From an uncultured Bacilli bacterium (GTDB lineage: Bacteria; Bacillota_I; Bacilli_A; RF39; UBA660), in contig CALVIF010000003.1 of NCBI GenBank assembly GCA_944329395.1, positions 1 through 37,070 on the forward strand: a stretch of DNA of 37,070 nucleotides, in the 5' to 3' direction. Both the position numbers and the translations under genes were made by a program. The notes below the pieces were generated by a model. The model made no database searches. It was not told the DNA's origin and saw only the letters and a list, made by a program, of their open reading frames with translations. Every line of letters begins with the position of its first letter. Positions within the stretch are counted from its first letter, which is position 1. Below are positions 7,424 to 15,517 of this stretch, piece by piece.

Positions 7424-7773
7424 TGTTATTTATTAATTCATTTTTATTTTGTGGGACAATTTGTTTAATTGCTCAAATTATTTTGGATAATACTAAATTA
7501 ACTCCGGGCCATATAACAAGTTTATTTGTGGTTATAGGGGCTTTTTTAGATAGTTTTAGTTTATATGATTTAATTATTAAATATGTTGGAGGTGGAGCTC
7601 TTGTACCAATAACAAGTTTTGGTCATTCTTTAGTACATGGTGCATTAGCTAAAACTAATGGTTATGGGTTAATGGGAATATTTATGGGAATGTTTGATTT
7701 AACTGCTTCTGGAATAACAGCAGCAATAATATTTTCTTTTATATTTTCTTTAATTTTTAAGCCTAAAAATTAA
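7423..7773 (+). CDS. spoVAE: Stage V sporulation protein AE (SpoVAEb-type channel subunit)
   Basis: A 116-residue membrane protein with about three hydrophobic helices and the motifs GGGALVPITSFGHSLVHGAL (about 53-72) and GLMGIFMGMFDLTASGI, which parallel those of SpoVAC as expected within the family. Its start overlaps the spoVAD stop (TAATG), with GGAGG upstream. It is the last gene of the operon and is followed by a shared terminator. Confidence 0.92.
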   Translation: MLFINSFLFCGTICLIAQIILDNTKLTPGHITSLFVVIGAFLDSFSLYDLIIKYVGGGALVPITSFGHSLVHGALAKTNGYGLMGIFMGMFDLTASGITAAIIFSFIFSLIFKPKN

Positions 7774-7785
7774 TGTTAAAATTAA

Positions 7786-7811
7786 AACCATACAAAATTA
7801 ATTGTATGGTT
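7786..7811. terminator. Bidirectional terminator between spoVAE and the RNHCP gene
   Basis: AACCATACAA (7786-7795) and TTGTATGGTT (7802-7811) form a perfect 10-bp stem. It lies between convergent genes and overlaps the stop codon of the minus-strand gene. Confidence 0.7.
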
Positions 7812-8112
7812 AGTTTAGTTTTGAAATTTCAATTATTTTTTCTATGCTATCATCTTTTGCCATAATATTTTTGTGTAATTGGTTACATTTTGTACATTTA
7901 TATAAAATTTTGTATGTATCTTTAAATTTTTCTATTCCGATTGGTTTTAGTAAACCATGGCACTGGTTTTGTCTATCTCCTGGGAAAATATCAACATGTT
8001 TTGAATATAGGCAGTATGGGCAATGATCTCTCGATGTATATTGCAATGGCATAACATTTTTGTTGCAATTTTCACAAGTAAAATTTTCATCACGTCTTGT
8101 AAATTTTTTCAT
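7810..8112 (-). CDS. RNHCP-domain zinc-ribbon protein
   Basis: A 100-residue protein with two CxxC pairs (CENCNKN at 13-19, CTKCNQ near 74) and the family core TSRDHCPYCLYSKHVD...PGDR (about 27-47). This matches the RNHCP domain family, named after its conserved residues. The cysteines suggest a zinc ribbon. Function is not established. GGTGAT precedes the ATG at 8112. Its promoter overlaps that of scpA, with which it is divergent. Confidence 0.85.
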   Translation of the reverse strand: MKKFTRRDENFTCENCNKNVMPLQYTSRDHCPYCLYSKHVDIFPGDRQNQCHGLLKPIGIEKFKDTYKILYKCTKCNQLHKNIMAKDDSIEKIIEISKLN

Positions 8113-8130
8113 TTTAAATCACCTGTAAAC

Positions 8131-8163
8131 ATTATAGCATATATTTTTTAGGTGTGATATAAT
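8131..8163. promoter_or_regulatory. Overlapping divergent promoters (RNHCP gene / scpA)
   Basis: On the plus strand TG-TG-A-TATAAT (8153-8163) carries a -10 at 8158-8163 for scpA. On the minus strand TGCTATAAT (plus-strand 8131-8139) carries a -10 at 8131-8136 for the RNHCP gene. The -35 region of each falls on or near the -10 of the other, so polymerases should compete. Confidence 0.55.
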
Positions 8164-8189
8164 GTTTGTATTGTTCAGGAGTGTATTTT

Positions 8190-8915
8190 ATGGATGTAAA
8201 ATTTAAAATTAATGATTTTGAAGGTCCACTTGATTTACTGTTACATTTAATTAAAGAAAATAAAATGGATATTATGAATATTGAAATTGAGAAAATAACA
8301 GAACAGTATATGGATTATTTGAAATATCAAGAGAGACTTAATTTGGAAATAGCTAGTGAGTATTTAATATTAGCTAGTGAATTAATCGAAATAAAATCAA
8401 AACTTTTATTGCCAAGGGTTAAGGATGATGAAGTTTTAGATGAAGATTATGATCCTCGCGAAGAGTTGGTTAATCGTTTAATTGAATATCAAACTTATAA
8501 GGAAATAACAAAATTACTACAACAGAAAGAAGAATTACGACGAGAAATATATACAAAATCTCCTGAAAATATAAAAAATTATGTTGATCAAGTTAATGAT
8601 GTTGTCAGTGATATGACGCTTGATGATTTAGTAAATGCTTTTAAAAAATACTTGGAAAGAAAAGTAGTTAATAAACCTTTAAATACTAAAATTGCTATTA
8701 AGGAAATTACTGTTTCTTCTAGAAGATATGAAATAAAGAAAATACTTAAGCTTAAGGGAAAAGTATCGTTTGAAGAGCTTTTTCCTGTTGTTAGTAGGGA
8801 ATATGTAGTAGTGACTTTTTTAGCTATATTAGAAATGGCTAAAAGTGGCGAGATGATAATTGTACAAAATGAAACTTTTGATGACATTATTTGTGAGGTG
8901 GCAAATGGAGAATAA
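8190..8915 (+). CDS. scpA: Segregation and condensation protein A
   Basis: Kleisin subunit of the SMC-ScpAB chromosome condensin. The chosen start is ATG 8190 with CAGGAGTG at 8176-8183; the product has 241 residues, close to family length. The N-terminus has the typical FEGPLDLLLHLI (about 11-22) and ASEYLILASELIEIKSKLLLP. The C-terminus carries the winged helix that binds SMC (KVSFEELF...VVTFLAILEMAK). It overlaps scpB by 11 bp, the usual coupled pair. Confidence 0.95.
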   Translation: MDVKFKINDFEGPLDLLLHLIKENKMDIMNIEIEKITEQYMDYLKYQERLNLEIASEYLILASELIEIKSKLLLPRVKDDEVLDEDYDPREELVNRLIEYQTYKEITKLLQQKEELRREIYTKSPENIKNYVDQVNDVVSDMTLDDLVNAFKKYLERKVVNKPLNTKIAIKEITVSSRRYEIKKILKLKGKVSFEELFPVVSREYVVVTFLAILEMAKSGEMIIVQNETFDDIICEVANGE

Positions 8916-9492
8916 GGCGATTTTGGAGGGGCTTTTATTTGTTGTAGGAGAAGAGGGACTTACTTTTAAACAAATTGAGAGTGTTTTGGAAATAAATGAA
9001 GAAGAGGCTAAAATCTTATTAATGGAATTAAAAAAGGATTATGAAGATGATTCTAGGGGATTAAGAATTGATTTTTTGGGAAATAGATTTAAGATGACGA
9101 CAAAATTTGAACATAGAAAATTCTATCAAAAATTACTAGAAAATCCAGAAACTAACATGTTAAGTCAAGCAGCTTTAGAGACATTGGCTATTATTGCTTA
9201 TAATGAGCCTGTTACTAGAATGCAAGTAGATGCAATGAGAGGTGTTGGAAGTACACAAATAATACGTAAGTTGGTTGCTAAAGGTTTTATTAAAGAAAGT
9301 GGTAGAAGTGATTTACCTGGTAGACCAATATTATATGAAACAACTAATGATTTTTTAGATTATTTTGGACTTTCAACATTGGATGATTTGCCAGATATGA
9401 GCGGTTTGATAGAGCAAAGTCAAAAAGAACGAGATGAGACAGATTTGTATATTTCTAAGTATAGTGAAAAAGAGGAAGTATTAAATAATTAA
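8905..9492 (+). CDS. scpB: Segregation and condensation protein B
   Basis: Winged-helix partner of ScpA in the SMC condensin. The start is ATG 8905 with GAGGTG at 8895-8900, inside the end of scpA; the product has 195 residues. Family signatures: AALETLAIIAYNEPVTR (about 88-104), QVDAMRGVGSTQIIRKLVAKG, and GRPILYETTNDFLDYFGL. Confidence 0.95.
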   Translation: MENKAILEGLLFVVGEEGLTFKQIESVLEINEEEAKILLMELKKDYEDDSRGLRIDFLGNRFKMTTKFEHRKFYQKLLENPETNMLSQAALETLAIIAYNEPVTRMQVDAMRGVGSTQIIRKLVAKGFIKESGRSDLPGRPILYETTNDFLDYFGLSTLDDLPDMSGLIEQSQKERDETDLYISKYSEKEEVLNN

Positions 9493-9500
9493 TTTATGTA

Positions 9501-9528
9501 TTGATTAAATTTTAATACATGGTATAAT
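9501..9528 (+). promoter_or_regulatory. Promoter of tRNA-Thr
   Basis: TTGATT (9501-9506), a 16-bp spacer and TG-G-TATAAT with the -10 at 9523-9528. The spacer region also forms a hairpin (ATGTATT / AATACAT). Confidence 0.55.
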
Positions 9529-9566
9529 TTATTAGTAATGTTTATATTTATTGATTATAAACATTT

Positions 9567-9642
<76 letters not shown>

Positions 9643-9688
9643 TTTTGATAGAAAACTTGAATTTTTATAAATTTGAGTGTTATAAATT

Positions 9689-9712
9689 GCTAACAGTAAT
9701 GTTAGCTTTTTT
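9689..9712 (+). terminator. Terminator after tRNA-Thr
   Basis: GCTAACA (9689-9695), loop GTAA, TGTTAGC (9700-9706), then six T's. Confidence 0.85.
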
Positions 9713-9855
9713 GTTATTATAAGAATGTAAAAGTATTAGAAATAAAATAATATATATTTGTTGTAATTGTTATATAAAAAGTCACTATAAATTTTTTAAA
9801 TTATTCATTGTGAGTAAATATTTTTTATATAAATTTTTACATATATAAAAATATA

Positions 9856-9890
9856 AAAAGACTACTTTTTTTGAATAATAGTAGTCTTTT
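9856..9890 (-). terminator. Terminator of the 2H-phosphoesterase-like gene
   Basis: AAAAGACTACT (9856-9866) and AGTAGTCTTTT (9880-9890) form an 11-bp stem. In the minus direction it lies about 70 bp after the stop at 9958 and is followed by a T-rich stretch. Confidence 0.6.
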
Positions 9891-9957
9891 CATATACTAA
9901 TTTTTTTAGAAATAAATTTGTAAATTGTGAAAATTAGTGTGCGTGTGTAGTTAGTGT

Positions 9958-10416
9958 TTATCTGGTTTTAGTTTTAGAAATTGGCTCAAAAGATAGATAT
10001 TCATTATTTTCTTCTTTTATCCAATAACCAAATTTGCCAATTATTTTAATTGGTTTTTCTAATGGCTTAAATTTTAAATTTTTAGTATTTGATGCTTTTG
10101 CTCCTTCTGATAATGAAACGGTAATATGTGGTGGTTTTAACATATTTGGATTTTGTTCATCATAGTTTATGTAATATGGAATTAATTCGTCAGGAAGTTG
10201 TATTTTAAATCCACTATTTTGACCATCATTTCCGTATCCTGTTAAAAGTACTTCAAATGTTTGCCCCACAATGTCATTAAATACTTCATCAGATGTTGGG
10301 TGATATTTAAATGTACAGTGTAGTTCATCATTAATTTTTGCTAATTTTCTTTCTTCTAATGAATGTATTAATTCTGTCATATCGACATCAAAAAATATTC
10401 CTTCATAACTTAACAT
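9958..10416 (-). CDS. 2H-phosphoesterase-superfamily-like protein, 152 aa
   Basis: A soluble protein with two H-x-T-x motifs 64 residues apart: HCTF at 33-36 and HITV at 97-100. This is the signature of the 2H phosphoesterase superfamily, whose members hydrolyse or transfer 2',3'-cyclic phosphates on RNA or small nucleotides. A Gly-rich middle (TGYGNDGQNSG) separates the motifs. It resembles the cyclic-phosphodiesterase module of fungal-type tRNA ligases more than the short LigT/ThpR proteins, but I cannot assign it further. ATG 10416 is preceded by AGGAG. It is a single gene flanked by two tRNA genes on the other strand, which may hint at tRNA repair but may be chance. Confidence 0.65.
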   Translation of the reverse strand: MLSYEGIFFDVDMTELIHSLEERKLAKINDELHCTFKYHPTSDEVFNDIVGQTFEVLLTGYGNDGQNSGFKIQLPDELIPYYINYDEQNPNMLKPPHITVSLSEGAKASNTKNLKFKPLEKPIKIIGKFGYWIKEENNEYLSFEPISKTKTR

Positions 10417-10710
10417 ATATTTTCTCCTATTTTATTATATTAAATATAATTTTTTACTATTTAAAGATTTTTAATAATTTAATTTTAGTTCTTTTTACAA
10501 ATAATTTTAATTACTTTCTTTTTTTGAACTACTTTAATTATACTATAATTTATATATTTTATATTATAATAATTTTTTTTAGTTGATAAATATTATTAAT
10601 ATTTATGTGTAAAAGTTTTTTCAAAAATGATAGTATTTTATGTGATAAGTGTACTTTTATTATAAAATTTTTTTAAATTATTGATTTTTTATCTTTTCAA
10701 ATAAAAAAAA
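10417..10710. other. AT-rich intergenic region, nothing recognised
   Basis: Almost entirely A and T, between the divergent 2H-like gene and tRNA-Leu. A long frame across 10338-10586 has no ribosome site and a low-complexity product, so it is not called. No repeat, RNA or operator stands out. Confidence 0.6.
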
Positions 10711-10721
10711 TATGATATAAT
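10711..10721 (+). promoter_or_regulatory. Extended -10 promoter of tRNA-Leu
   Basis: TATGATATAAT, with the -10 at 10716-10721, lies 13 bp before the tRNA. The same 11-mer precedes the pilin, recG and GNAT genes. Confidence 0.6.
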
Positions 10722-10733
10722 TAATTAGTACTT

Positions 10734-10820
10734 GCTCGTATGGCGGAATTGGTAGACGCGGCAGACTCAAAATCTGCTTCTAGTGATAGAGTTCCGGTTC
10801 AAGTCCGGATACGAGCACCA
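10734..10820 (+). tRNA. tRNA-Leu (anticodon CAA)
   Basis: An 87-nt class II tRNA with a long variable arm and encoded CCA. Acceptor GCTCGTA pairs with TACGAGC. The anticodon stem GCAGA/TCTGC closes loop CTCAAAA, so the anticodon is CAA. T-loop GTTCAAG. Confidence 0.97.
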
Positions 10821-10832
10821 TAGTTGAAATTT

Positions 10833-10855
10833 AAGCACTTTCTAGTGCTTTTTTT
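10833..10855 (+). terminator. Terminator after tRNA-Leu
   Basis: AAGCACT (10833-10839), loop TTCT, AGTGCTT (10844-10850), then T's. Confidence 0.88.
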
Positions 10856-10941
10856 ATTTTAAAATATTTTATGTTTTATTTTGATTTACGGAAAATTTCT
10901 TTATGTCTAAAATAAATATTGTTTTTGTATTTTAATATGTG

Positions 10942-10960
10942 ATACTATTTATTATAGTAT
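10942..10960. promoter_or_regulatory. Inverted repeat before the 10998 gene
   Basis: ATACTAT (10942-10948) and ATAGTAT (10954-10960) are perfect 7-bp arms 38 bp before the start codon. It is an operator candidate, or the right arm may act as a -10 element. Confidence 0.35.
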
Positions 10961-10997
10961 GTGGTATTATTTTGACTAATTTATTGGTGGTGAAAAT

Positions 10998-11987
10998 ATG
11001 GCTGATATTTTTTCTGGTAATTATGCAGGAAATCAAATTTTTTATAATCCTGATGTTACTCAACAAGCAATTAATGAAATTTGTAATATTTGTGATGATG
11101 TTAGTGATCTTTGTGATTCAGTTCTTCAGGAAGATAAATATTTTGATTCTGTTCCTGAAAGATATAAATCTTTAATTCCGTCAAAAAGATTTAGCGATTT
11201 ATATCGTGGAATTACAGTTCAATTAAGTGGTGCGAATAGACGGGTTTTATCACAAATAGGTGCTATAACAGGAGCTATACAAGATTATTGTTCTGGTGAT
11301 GGATTTTCTGATGAGACTATTGCTATTTTAAATAGAGAATCTAAGTATATGTCTTCACCTGGTTTTAGTGGTGATAGTGGTAATAGTGATGTTGGTATTG
11401 GTGTTAATAGTAATAGTAATTCTAATAAAAATGATGATTTGAATAATAATGAATTGGATAGTGAATCTATTCCTACGCTTCCAGATGATAGTATTAATTC
11501 AAGTAATTTAGGATTAGATAATGATGATGTATTGATTCCTACTATTAATACAAATACAACTGGAAATATGCAAATTCCTAATAGTGGTGATGAGTCTTTA
11601 ATAATGAATGATGATATTACATCTACTGGTGATTTAAATAATACTAATAATCCTTTTAATATGGCTTCTACAAGTTCTTTTTCTATACCATCTATTTTAG
11701 GTTTAAGTGGAAATAGTGTTGATGCCAAAAAAACAAATATGGTAGCTGCATCTGGTATTGCTTTGGCAGCAACATCTGCTATTGGTGGTAAGATTTTTTA
11801 TGATAGAAAGAAAAATAATAATACTGAAGATGATGATAAAGAAGATGACGATGATTATGTTTTTGATGATGATATTGAAGATGAAATGTTAGATTTAGAT
11901 GATGAATTAGATGATAATAAACAGGTTATGAATAATATGGTTGATTTTAAAAATAGTTTATTGGAGAATGATGAGGTGAGTTTTTAA
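10998..11987 (+). CDS. Unknown protein with Asn/Ser/Asp-rich linker, one membrane helix and acidic tail
   Basis: The product has 329 residues; ATG 10998 has GGTGG upstream. Residues 1-100 look helical, with several Cys (CNICDDVSDLCDSV, about 29-42). Residues 110-230 are a low-complexity Asn/Ser/Asp/Gly linker. One hydrophobic helix follows near 249-267 (MVAASGIALAATSAIGGKI), then a strongly acidic stretch (DDDKEDDDDYVFDDD, about 278-292). I do not recognise the family. It overlaps the next gene by one base (TAATG), so they are translated together. A small N-terminal helical domain plus linker and anchor recalls secreted or surface assemblies, but no WXG or LXG motif is visible. Role unknown. 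Confidence 0.65.
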   Translation: MADIFSGNYAGNQIFYNPDVTQQAINEICNICDDVSDLCDSVLQEDKYFDSVPERYKSLIPSKRFSDLYRGITVQLSGANRRVLSQIGAITGAIQDYCSGDGFSDETIAILNRESKYMSSPGFSGDSGNSDVGIGVNSNSNSNKNDDLNNNELDSESIPTLPDDSINSSNLGLDNDDVLIPTINTNTTGNMQIPNSGDESLIMNDDITSTGDLNNTNNPFNMASTSSFSIPSILGLSGNSVDAKKTNMVAASGIALAATSAIGGKIFYDRKKNNNTEDDDKEDDDDYVFDDDIEDEMLDLDDELDDNKQVMNNMVDFKNSLLENDEVSF

Positions 11988-12487
11988 TGTCACATAATAT
12001 TACATCAACTGAAATTAGTAATGGTTTATATGATAATGATATTTTGTCTAGTGAATATAAAAATAAAATTTATGAACTAGAAAATTTCGATAATTCCTTT
12101 AAAAAATCCAACTCAAATGTTAGTTATAATGTTAATCCTTCTGCTAGACTTTCTAAGTATGATTATGACTCTTTTAAAGCTGGACCTAGAAATGCTTTTC
12201 AGGAATTATCTGGTCAATTTGAGGTAAGTGTTAATCAAATAAATAATCAAATTGATGATTATATTCAGTTAGCAAAAGTTCAAAGAAAGGCTATTGAAGA
12301 TGCTATAGCAAAAGATAAAAATGCTCATCTTTTGGCATTAAATGCGGCTAATGCAGTCGAAGATGTATATGTTGAAAGTGTTGATGAAAACAATGAGCCA
12401 ATATTTGTATATTCTAAAAGTGAAACTGAAGCTGCAAGGCGAGCAGAATATGAAAGAGTTTGGGAAGCAAATTGTTGGAAACCATAG
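11987..12487 (+). CDS. Unknown 166-aa helical protein
   Basis: Starts within the stop of the preceding gene (TAATG), with GAGGTGAG just upstream. The N-terminal half is Ser/Asn-rich and probably disordered. The C-terminal half is predicted helical and rich in Gln, Ala and Glu (ELSGQFEVSVNQINNQIDD..., then ALNAANAVEDVY), ending in a Trp-rich tail (VWEANCWKP). It has no signal peptide or membrane helix. I do not recognise it. Coupling suggests it binds or is co-exported with the 10998 product. Confidence 0.6.
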   Translation: MSHNITSTEISNGLYDNDILSSEYKNKIYELENFDNSFKKSNSNVSYNVNPSARLSKYDYDSFKAGPRNAFQELSGQFEVSVNQINNQIDDYIQLAKVQRKAIEDAIAKDKNAHLLALNAANAVEDVYVESVDENNEPIFVYSKSETEAARRAEYERVWEANCWKP

Positions 12488-12534
12488 TATAAATTTAATT
12501 TATAATAAAGATAAAGATTGTTTGGGGGATTTTT

Positions 12535-12849
12535 ATGAAGTTAGAGCATCAGTTTAAATTATTAGTTGGTGGTTATTATGGAATAACTTATTTGGATGAA
12601 TATTCTTTAAAAGAATATCTTTTAAAAGATATTGAGGGTTATATTAGAGATTTTGTTTTAGAAAATCCAATTGAAAATTTTGATTATTATTTTTTTGCTG
12701 ATAAGTATGAAAAAGAATTATCAGAAAAAGAAAAATTGCAGAATTCATTGATTGTATTAAATAAAATTAAGGCATCTATGGATGTTGTTTTATTAGTAAA
12801 AAAACATATTAAAATGTTGGAAAACAATGAAAAAGAAAAAGAATTATAA
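12535..12849 (+). CDS. Unknown 104-aa protein
   Basis: ATG 12535 is preceded by an unusual G-run ribosome site (GGGGGAT, 12524-12530). The product is soluble, with aromatic residues (YYGITYLDEYS, FDYYFFADKY) and a Lys/Glu-rich helical C-terminus. It lies 47 bp after the 166-residue gene and is followed by a terminator. No family recognised. Confidence 0.55.
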   Translation: MKLEHQFKLLVGGYYGITYLDEYSLKEYLLKDIEGYIRDFVLENPIENFDYYFFADKYEKELSEKEKLQNSLIVLNKIKASMDVVLLVKKHIKMLENNEKEKEL

Positions 12850-12868
12850 TTTACAATTCTTTTTTTTT
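12836..12868 (+). terminator. Terminator after the 12535 gene
   Basis: AAAAAGAATT (12836-12845) and AATTCTTTTT (12855-12864) with a T tail. The left arm is inside the end of the gene. Confidence 0.6.
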
Positions 12869-12904
12869 CATTTATAATAAGCATTAATTTTAGGAGATGG
12901 TATT

Positions 12905-13726
12905 TTGAATTTTATTTTATATGCATTTTTGGGTGTTGTTTTGTTCTTTTTGATTAATTATTTTACTAGTAGATATAATTTTGATAAGAAAGATAATATC
13001 GTTTTTTCTTTAATTTTTTTAATTATCGTGGCTGGAATTTCTTACAGAATAGGATTGGTTAATTTTAACGAAGATATTTTTATGATTATCTTTTTTGAAT
13101 CATTTATTCAATTGTTTTATGCTAATTATTTCTTTGGTAGCAATAAGACTGATAAATATATTTCTTTTTATATTTGTAAAATATTATTGGCTTTTTTTAT
13201 TAATTTTGAATTTATAAATAAAGTTGATGATGTGTTTTTAGTTGGTGATGAATTAAAAATAATTATATGGTTATTAATAATTGGATATTTATATCAATTT
13301 TTTAATGGTAATAAAACGCTTAAATCATCAATTGAGAAAAAAAGTATTTCTAAAGAGTATATTATTTTATCATTTGCTAAGTTTAAAATTATTTATGATG
13401 ATGGTATTGTGATGAAGGATGAATCTAAAAAGTTGATTATATATTCTATAATGATTTTTAATAATTATATGAGACCTAGGTTTTTTAGAGTATTTGATAA
13501 TTTAATATTTAAGTTAAATAATAAACCTAGAAAATTAGGAATTATGCAGGTTATGTCAAAAAAATATATTAATGATTATGATAGTATTATTTTTGTTATA
13601 AAAAAGATTGAGAAGTTGTGCGATAAAGCTAAAACTGATAGTGATGTGTTTAGCCTGTATGATAAGGATAATGCTGTAATGTTATGTTTTATCTATGATC
13701 AATTGATGAAGTTTTGTAAATTATAA
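12905..13726 (+). CDS. Unknown membrane protein, 273 aa
   Basis: A TTG start at 12905 is supported by AGGAG at 12892-12896. The N-terminal half has about four to five hydrophobic segments (3-20, 31-47, 55-77, 85-99, 113-131). The C-terminal 135 residues are soluble, basic and mostly helical. The layout suggests a membrane anchor with a cytoplasmic domain. I do not recognise the family. Confidence 0.6.
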   Translation: MNFILYAFLGVVLFFLINYFTSRYNFDKKDNIVFSLIFLIIVAGISYRIGLVNFNEDIFMIIFFESFIQLFYANYFFGSNKTDKYISFYICKILLAFFINFEFINKVDDVFLVGDELKIIIWLLIIGYLYQFFNGNKTLKSSIEKKSISKEYIILSFAKFKIIYDDGIVMKDESKKLIIYSIMIFNNYMRPRFFRVFDNLIFKLNNKPRKLGIMQVMSKKYINDYDSIIFVIKKIEKLCDKAKTDSDVFSLYDKDNAVMLCFIYDQLMKFCKL

Positions 13727-13789
13727 TTGTTGTGTGTTTTCAAAAATTGTTATTTATGGTATATTTTTTACTATAAGGTGGTTATGTTT

Positions 13790-14632
13790 ATGAAAAAGAC
13801 AGTTATATGCATTTTAATTATTTTTGTTATGTCATTTATTGTTACTGGATGTCGTCATGGTGATATTACTAGAGCTATTAGGCATGCTGGGTTTACAGTT
13901 GGGTCAGTTGATTTTACTTGTAGTGAATTTTTACCTCAAAATGATGAAGATACTTATTATTCTAAAATTTGGTATTTAGATTCATCAAAGATTATTACAG
14001 AATATGGTGTTGTCTATGATTATATTTTAGGTGGAGAATATTCTAATGGTCAAAGTTGTAAACAGGCAGATTTTACAAAGAAGGTTGTAGCTATATTGGA
14101 TAGTCAAATTGTGAAAGCTGATGATGGTAGATTGTATTATTTTGGTGATAATGGTAATGCTCCTGCATATTCGCAAGTAACGACAGAGGATAATTCATAT
14201 TCTATTTATAAAATTATTTTTGAAGATCCTCAAGTTATAAAGGCTATTACTGTTGATCAAGAAGCAGGAATTTATTATCTACTTAAAAGAGATGGAAATG
14301 TTTATAAATATGTTATTTCTAAAGGATATAACAATGAACCTGCAAAATTGCAAAGTAGTGAGATTGTATATAGTAAGGGTGCATATGGTGGACCAATTTT
14401 AGATTTTAGTTATTCTACAACATCTCTTGCTACTAATTATATACGAACTAATTTTACTTTGTATCGTAATATTGCTTCTAATAGGGAAATGTGTGAAAAA
14501 TATGAAGATGTTCAATGCCAATATACAATGCGTAATGATACTGATTTATTTCAATATATGAATAATGTTATTGCATATAATGGTGGAATTATAATTACAA
14601 ATTATGGAAAAGTTTTTAACGTTGTGCAGTAG
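13790..14632 (+). CDS. Lipoprotein, probable beta-propeller-like surface protein
   Basis: The chosen start is ATG 13790, eight bases after AAGGTGG; upstream in-frame starts lack spacing. Residues 1-21 are a lipoprotein signal peptide ending in VTGC, so Cys21 should be lipidated and the 260-residue remainder displayed outside. That part has repeating blocks that look like beta-strands (DGRLYYFGDNG, EAGIYYLLKRDGNVYKY, IITNYGKVFNV), which recall a propeller. No enzyme motif is seen. It lies 63 bp after the membrane protein gene and 12 bp before the methyltransferase gene. Confidence 0.65.
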   Translation: MKKTVICILIIFVMSFIVTGCRHGDITRAIRHAGFTVGSVDFTCSEFLPQNDEDTYYSKIWYLDSSKIITEYGVVYDYILGGEYSNGQSCKQADFTKKVVAILDSQIVKADDGRLYYFGDNGNAPAYSQVTTEDNSYSIYKIIFEDPQVIKAITVDQEAGIYYLLKRDGNVYKYVISKGYNNEPAKLQSSEIVYSKGAYGGPILDFSYSTTSLATNYIRTNFTLYRNIASNREMCEKYEDVQCQYTMRNDTDLFQYMNNVIAYNGGIIITNYGKVFNVVQ

Positions 14633-14644
14633 GGAGGATTTTAA

Positions 14645-15517
14645 ATGTTGGTTGCAAGTGAATGGAATGATTATGAGATAATCGATGCTTCTTGTGGAAA
14701 AAAATTAGAAAGATGGGGTAATATATTTTTGTTAAGACCAGATCCTCAAATTGTTTGGGATAATGGAGATTTGTTTGTTAAGTATCATGATAAAATTGAT
14801 GCGGTATATCATCGTAGTAATAAGGGTGGCGGACATTGGGAAAATTTAAAAGAAATTCCAGCTTCTTGGACCATTTGTTATAAGCAATTAAGTTTTAATA
14901 TTAAGCAAATGGGATTTAAACATACTGGCTTATTTCCAGAGCAAGCTGTTAATTGGGATTTTATGATTCAGAAAATAAAGAATTCAAAGCGTAATATTAA
15001 GGTTCTTAATTTATTTGCTTATACAGGTGGTGCTAGTGTTGCTTGCCTTTTTGCGGGAGCTCATGTTACTCATGTTGATTCTTCGAGAGGAATGGTTGAT
15101 TGGTGTAAAGAAAATGTTAAATCAAGTAATTTAGATAATTCAAATATGCGATATTTGGTAGATGATGTTATAAAATTTGTTCAACGTGAGGCTAGACGTG
15201 GTAATAAATATGATGCTATTATTATGGATCCTCCAAGTTATGGTAGAGGTGCTAATGGTGAGGTTTGGGATATTGAGAAAAATTTAAATTATTTGGTAAA
15301 TATTTGTTTAGATATATTGAGTGATAAACCATTATTTTTCTTAATTAATTCATATACTACAGGTTTATCTTCGACTGTGCTTTTTAATATTTTGAAACTT
15401 ACTGTTAATAGGAAATATGATGGTAAAATTACTTGTGGTGAAGTTGGATTACCTATTACAAATGGGGAACTTATTTTACCATGTGGTATTTACGGAAGAT
15501 GGGAATGTAATGAATAA
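14645..15517 (+). CDS. Class I SAM-dependent methyltransferase, RlmI/RlmK-like, without PUA domain
   Basis: Probable rRNA cytosine/guanine methyltransferase of the COG1092 type. SAM motif I is VLNLFAYTGGAS (about residues 120-131), an acidic residue follows in THVDSSRGMVDW, and motif IV is DPPSYGRG (about 195-202). At 290 residues it is shorter than RlmI (about 400) because it lacks the N-terminal PUA domain, which suggests a different target. GGAGG precedes the ATG. It overlaps the pseudouridine synthase gene by 8 bp, so two RNA modification enzymes are coupled. Confidence 0.85.
   Translation: MLVASEWNDYEIIDASCGKKLERWGNIFLLRPDPQIVWDNGDLFVKYHDKIDAVYHRSNKGGGHWENLKEIPASWTICYKQLSFNIKQMGFKHTGLFPEQAVNWDFMIQKIKNSKRNIKVLNLFAYTGGASVACLFAGAHVTHVDSSRGMVDWCKENVKSSNLDNSNMRYLVDDVIKFVQREARRGNKYDAIIMDPPSYGRGANGEVWDIEKNLNYLVNICLDILSDKPLFFLINSYTTGLSSTVLFNILKLTVNRKYDGKITCGEVGLPITNGELILPCGIYGRWECNE

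Noticed and set aside
10998-12487. Type VII secretion (WXG100/LXG) substrates
   Set aside because: Size and helical N-termini are suggestive, but no W-x-G turn or LXG start is present and no EssC-like ATPase is nearby.
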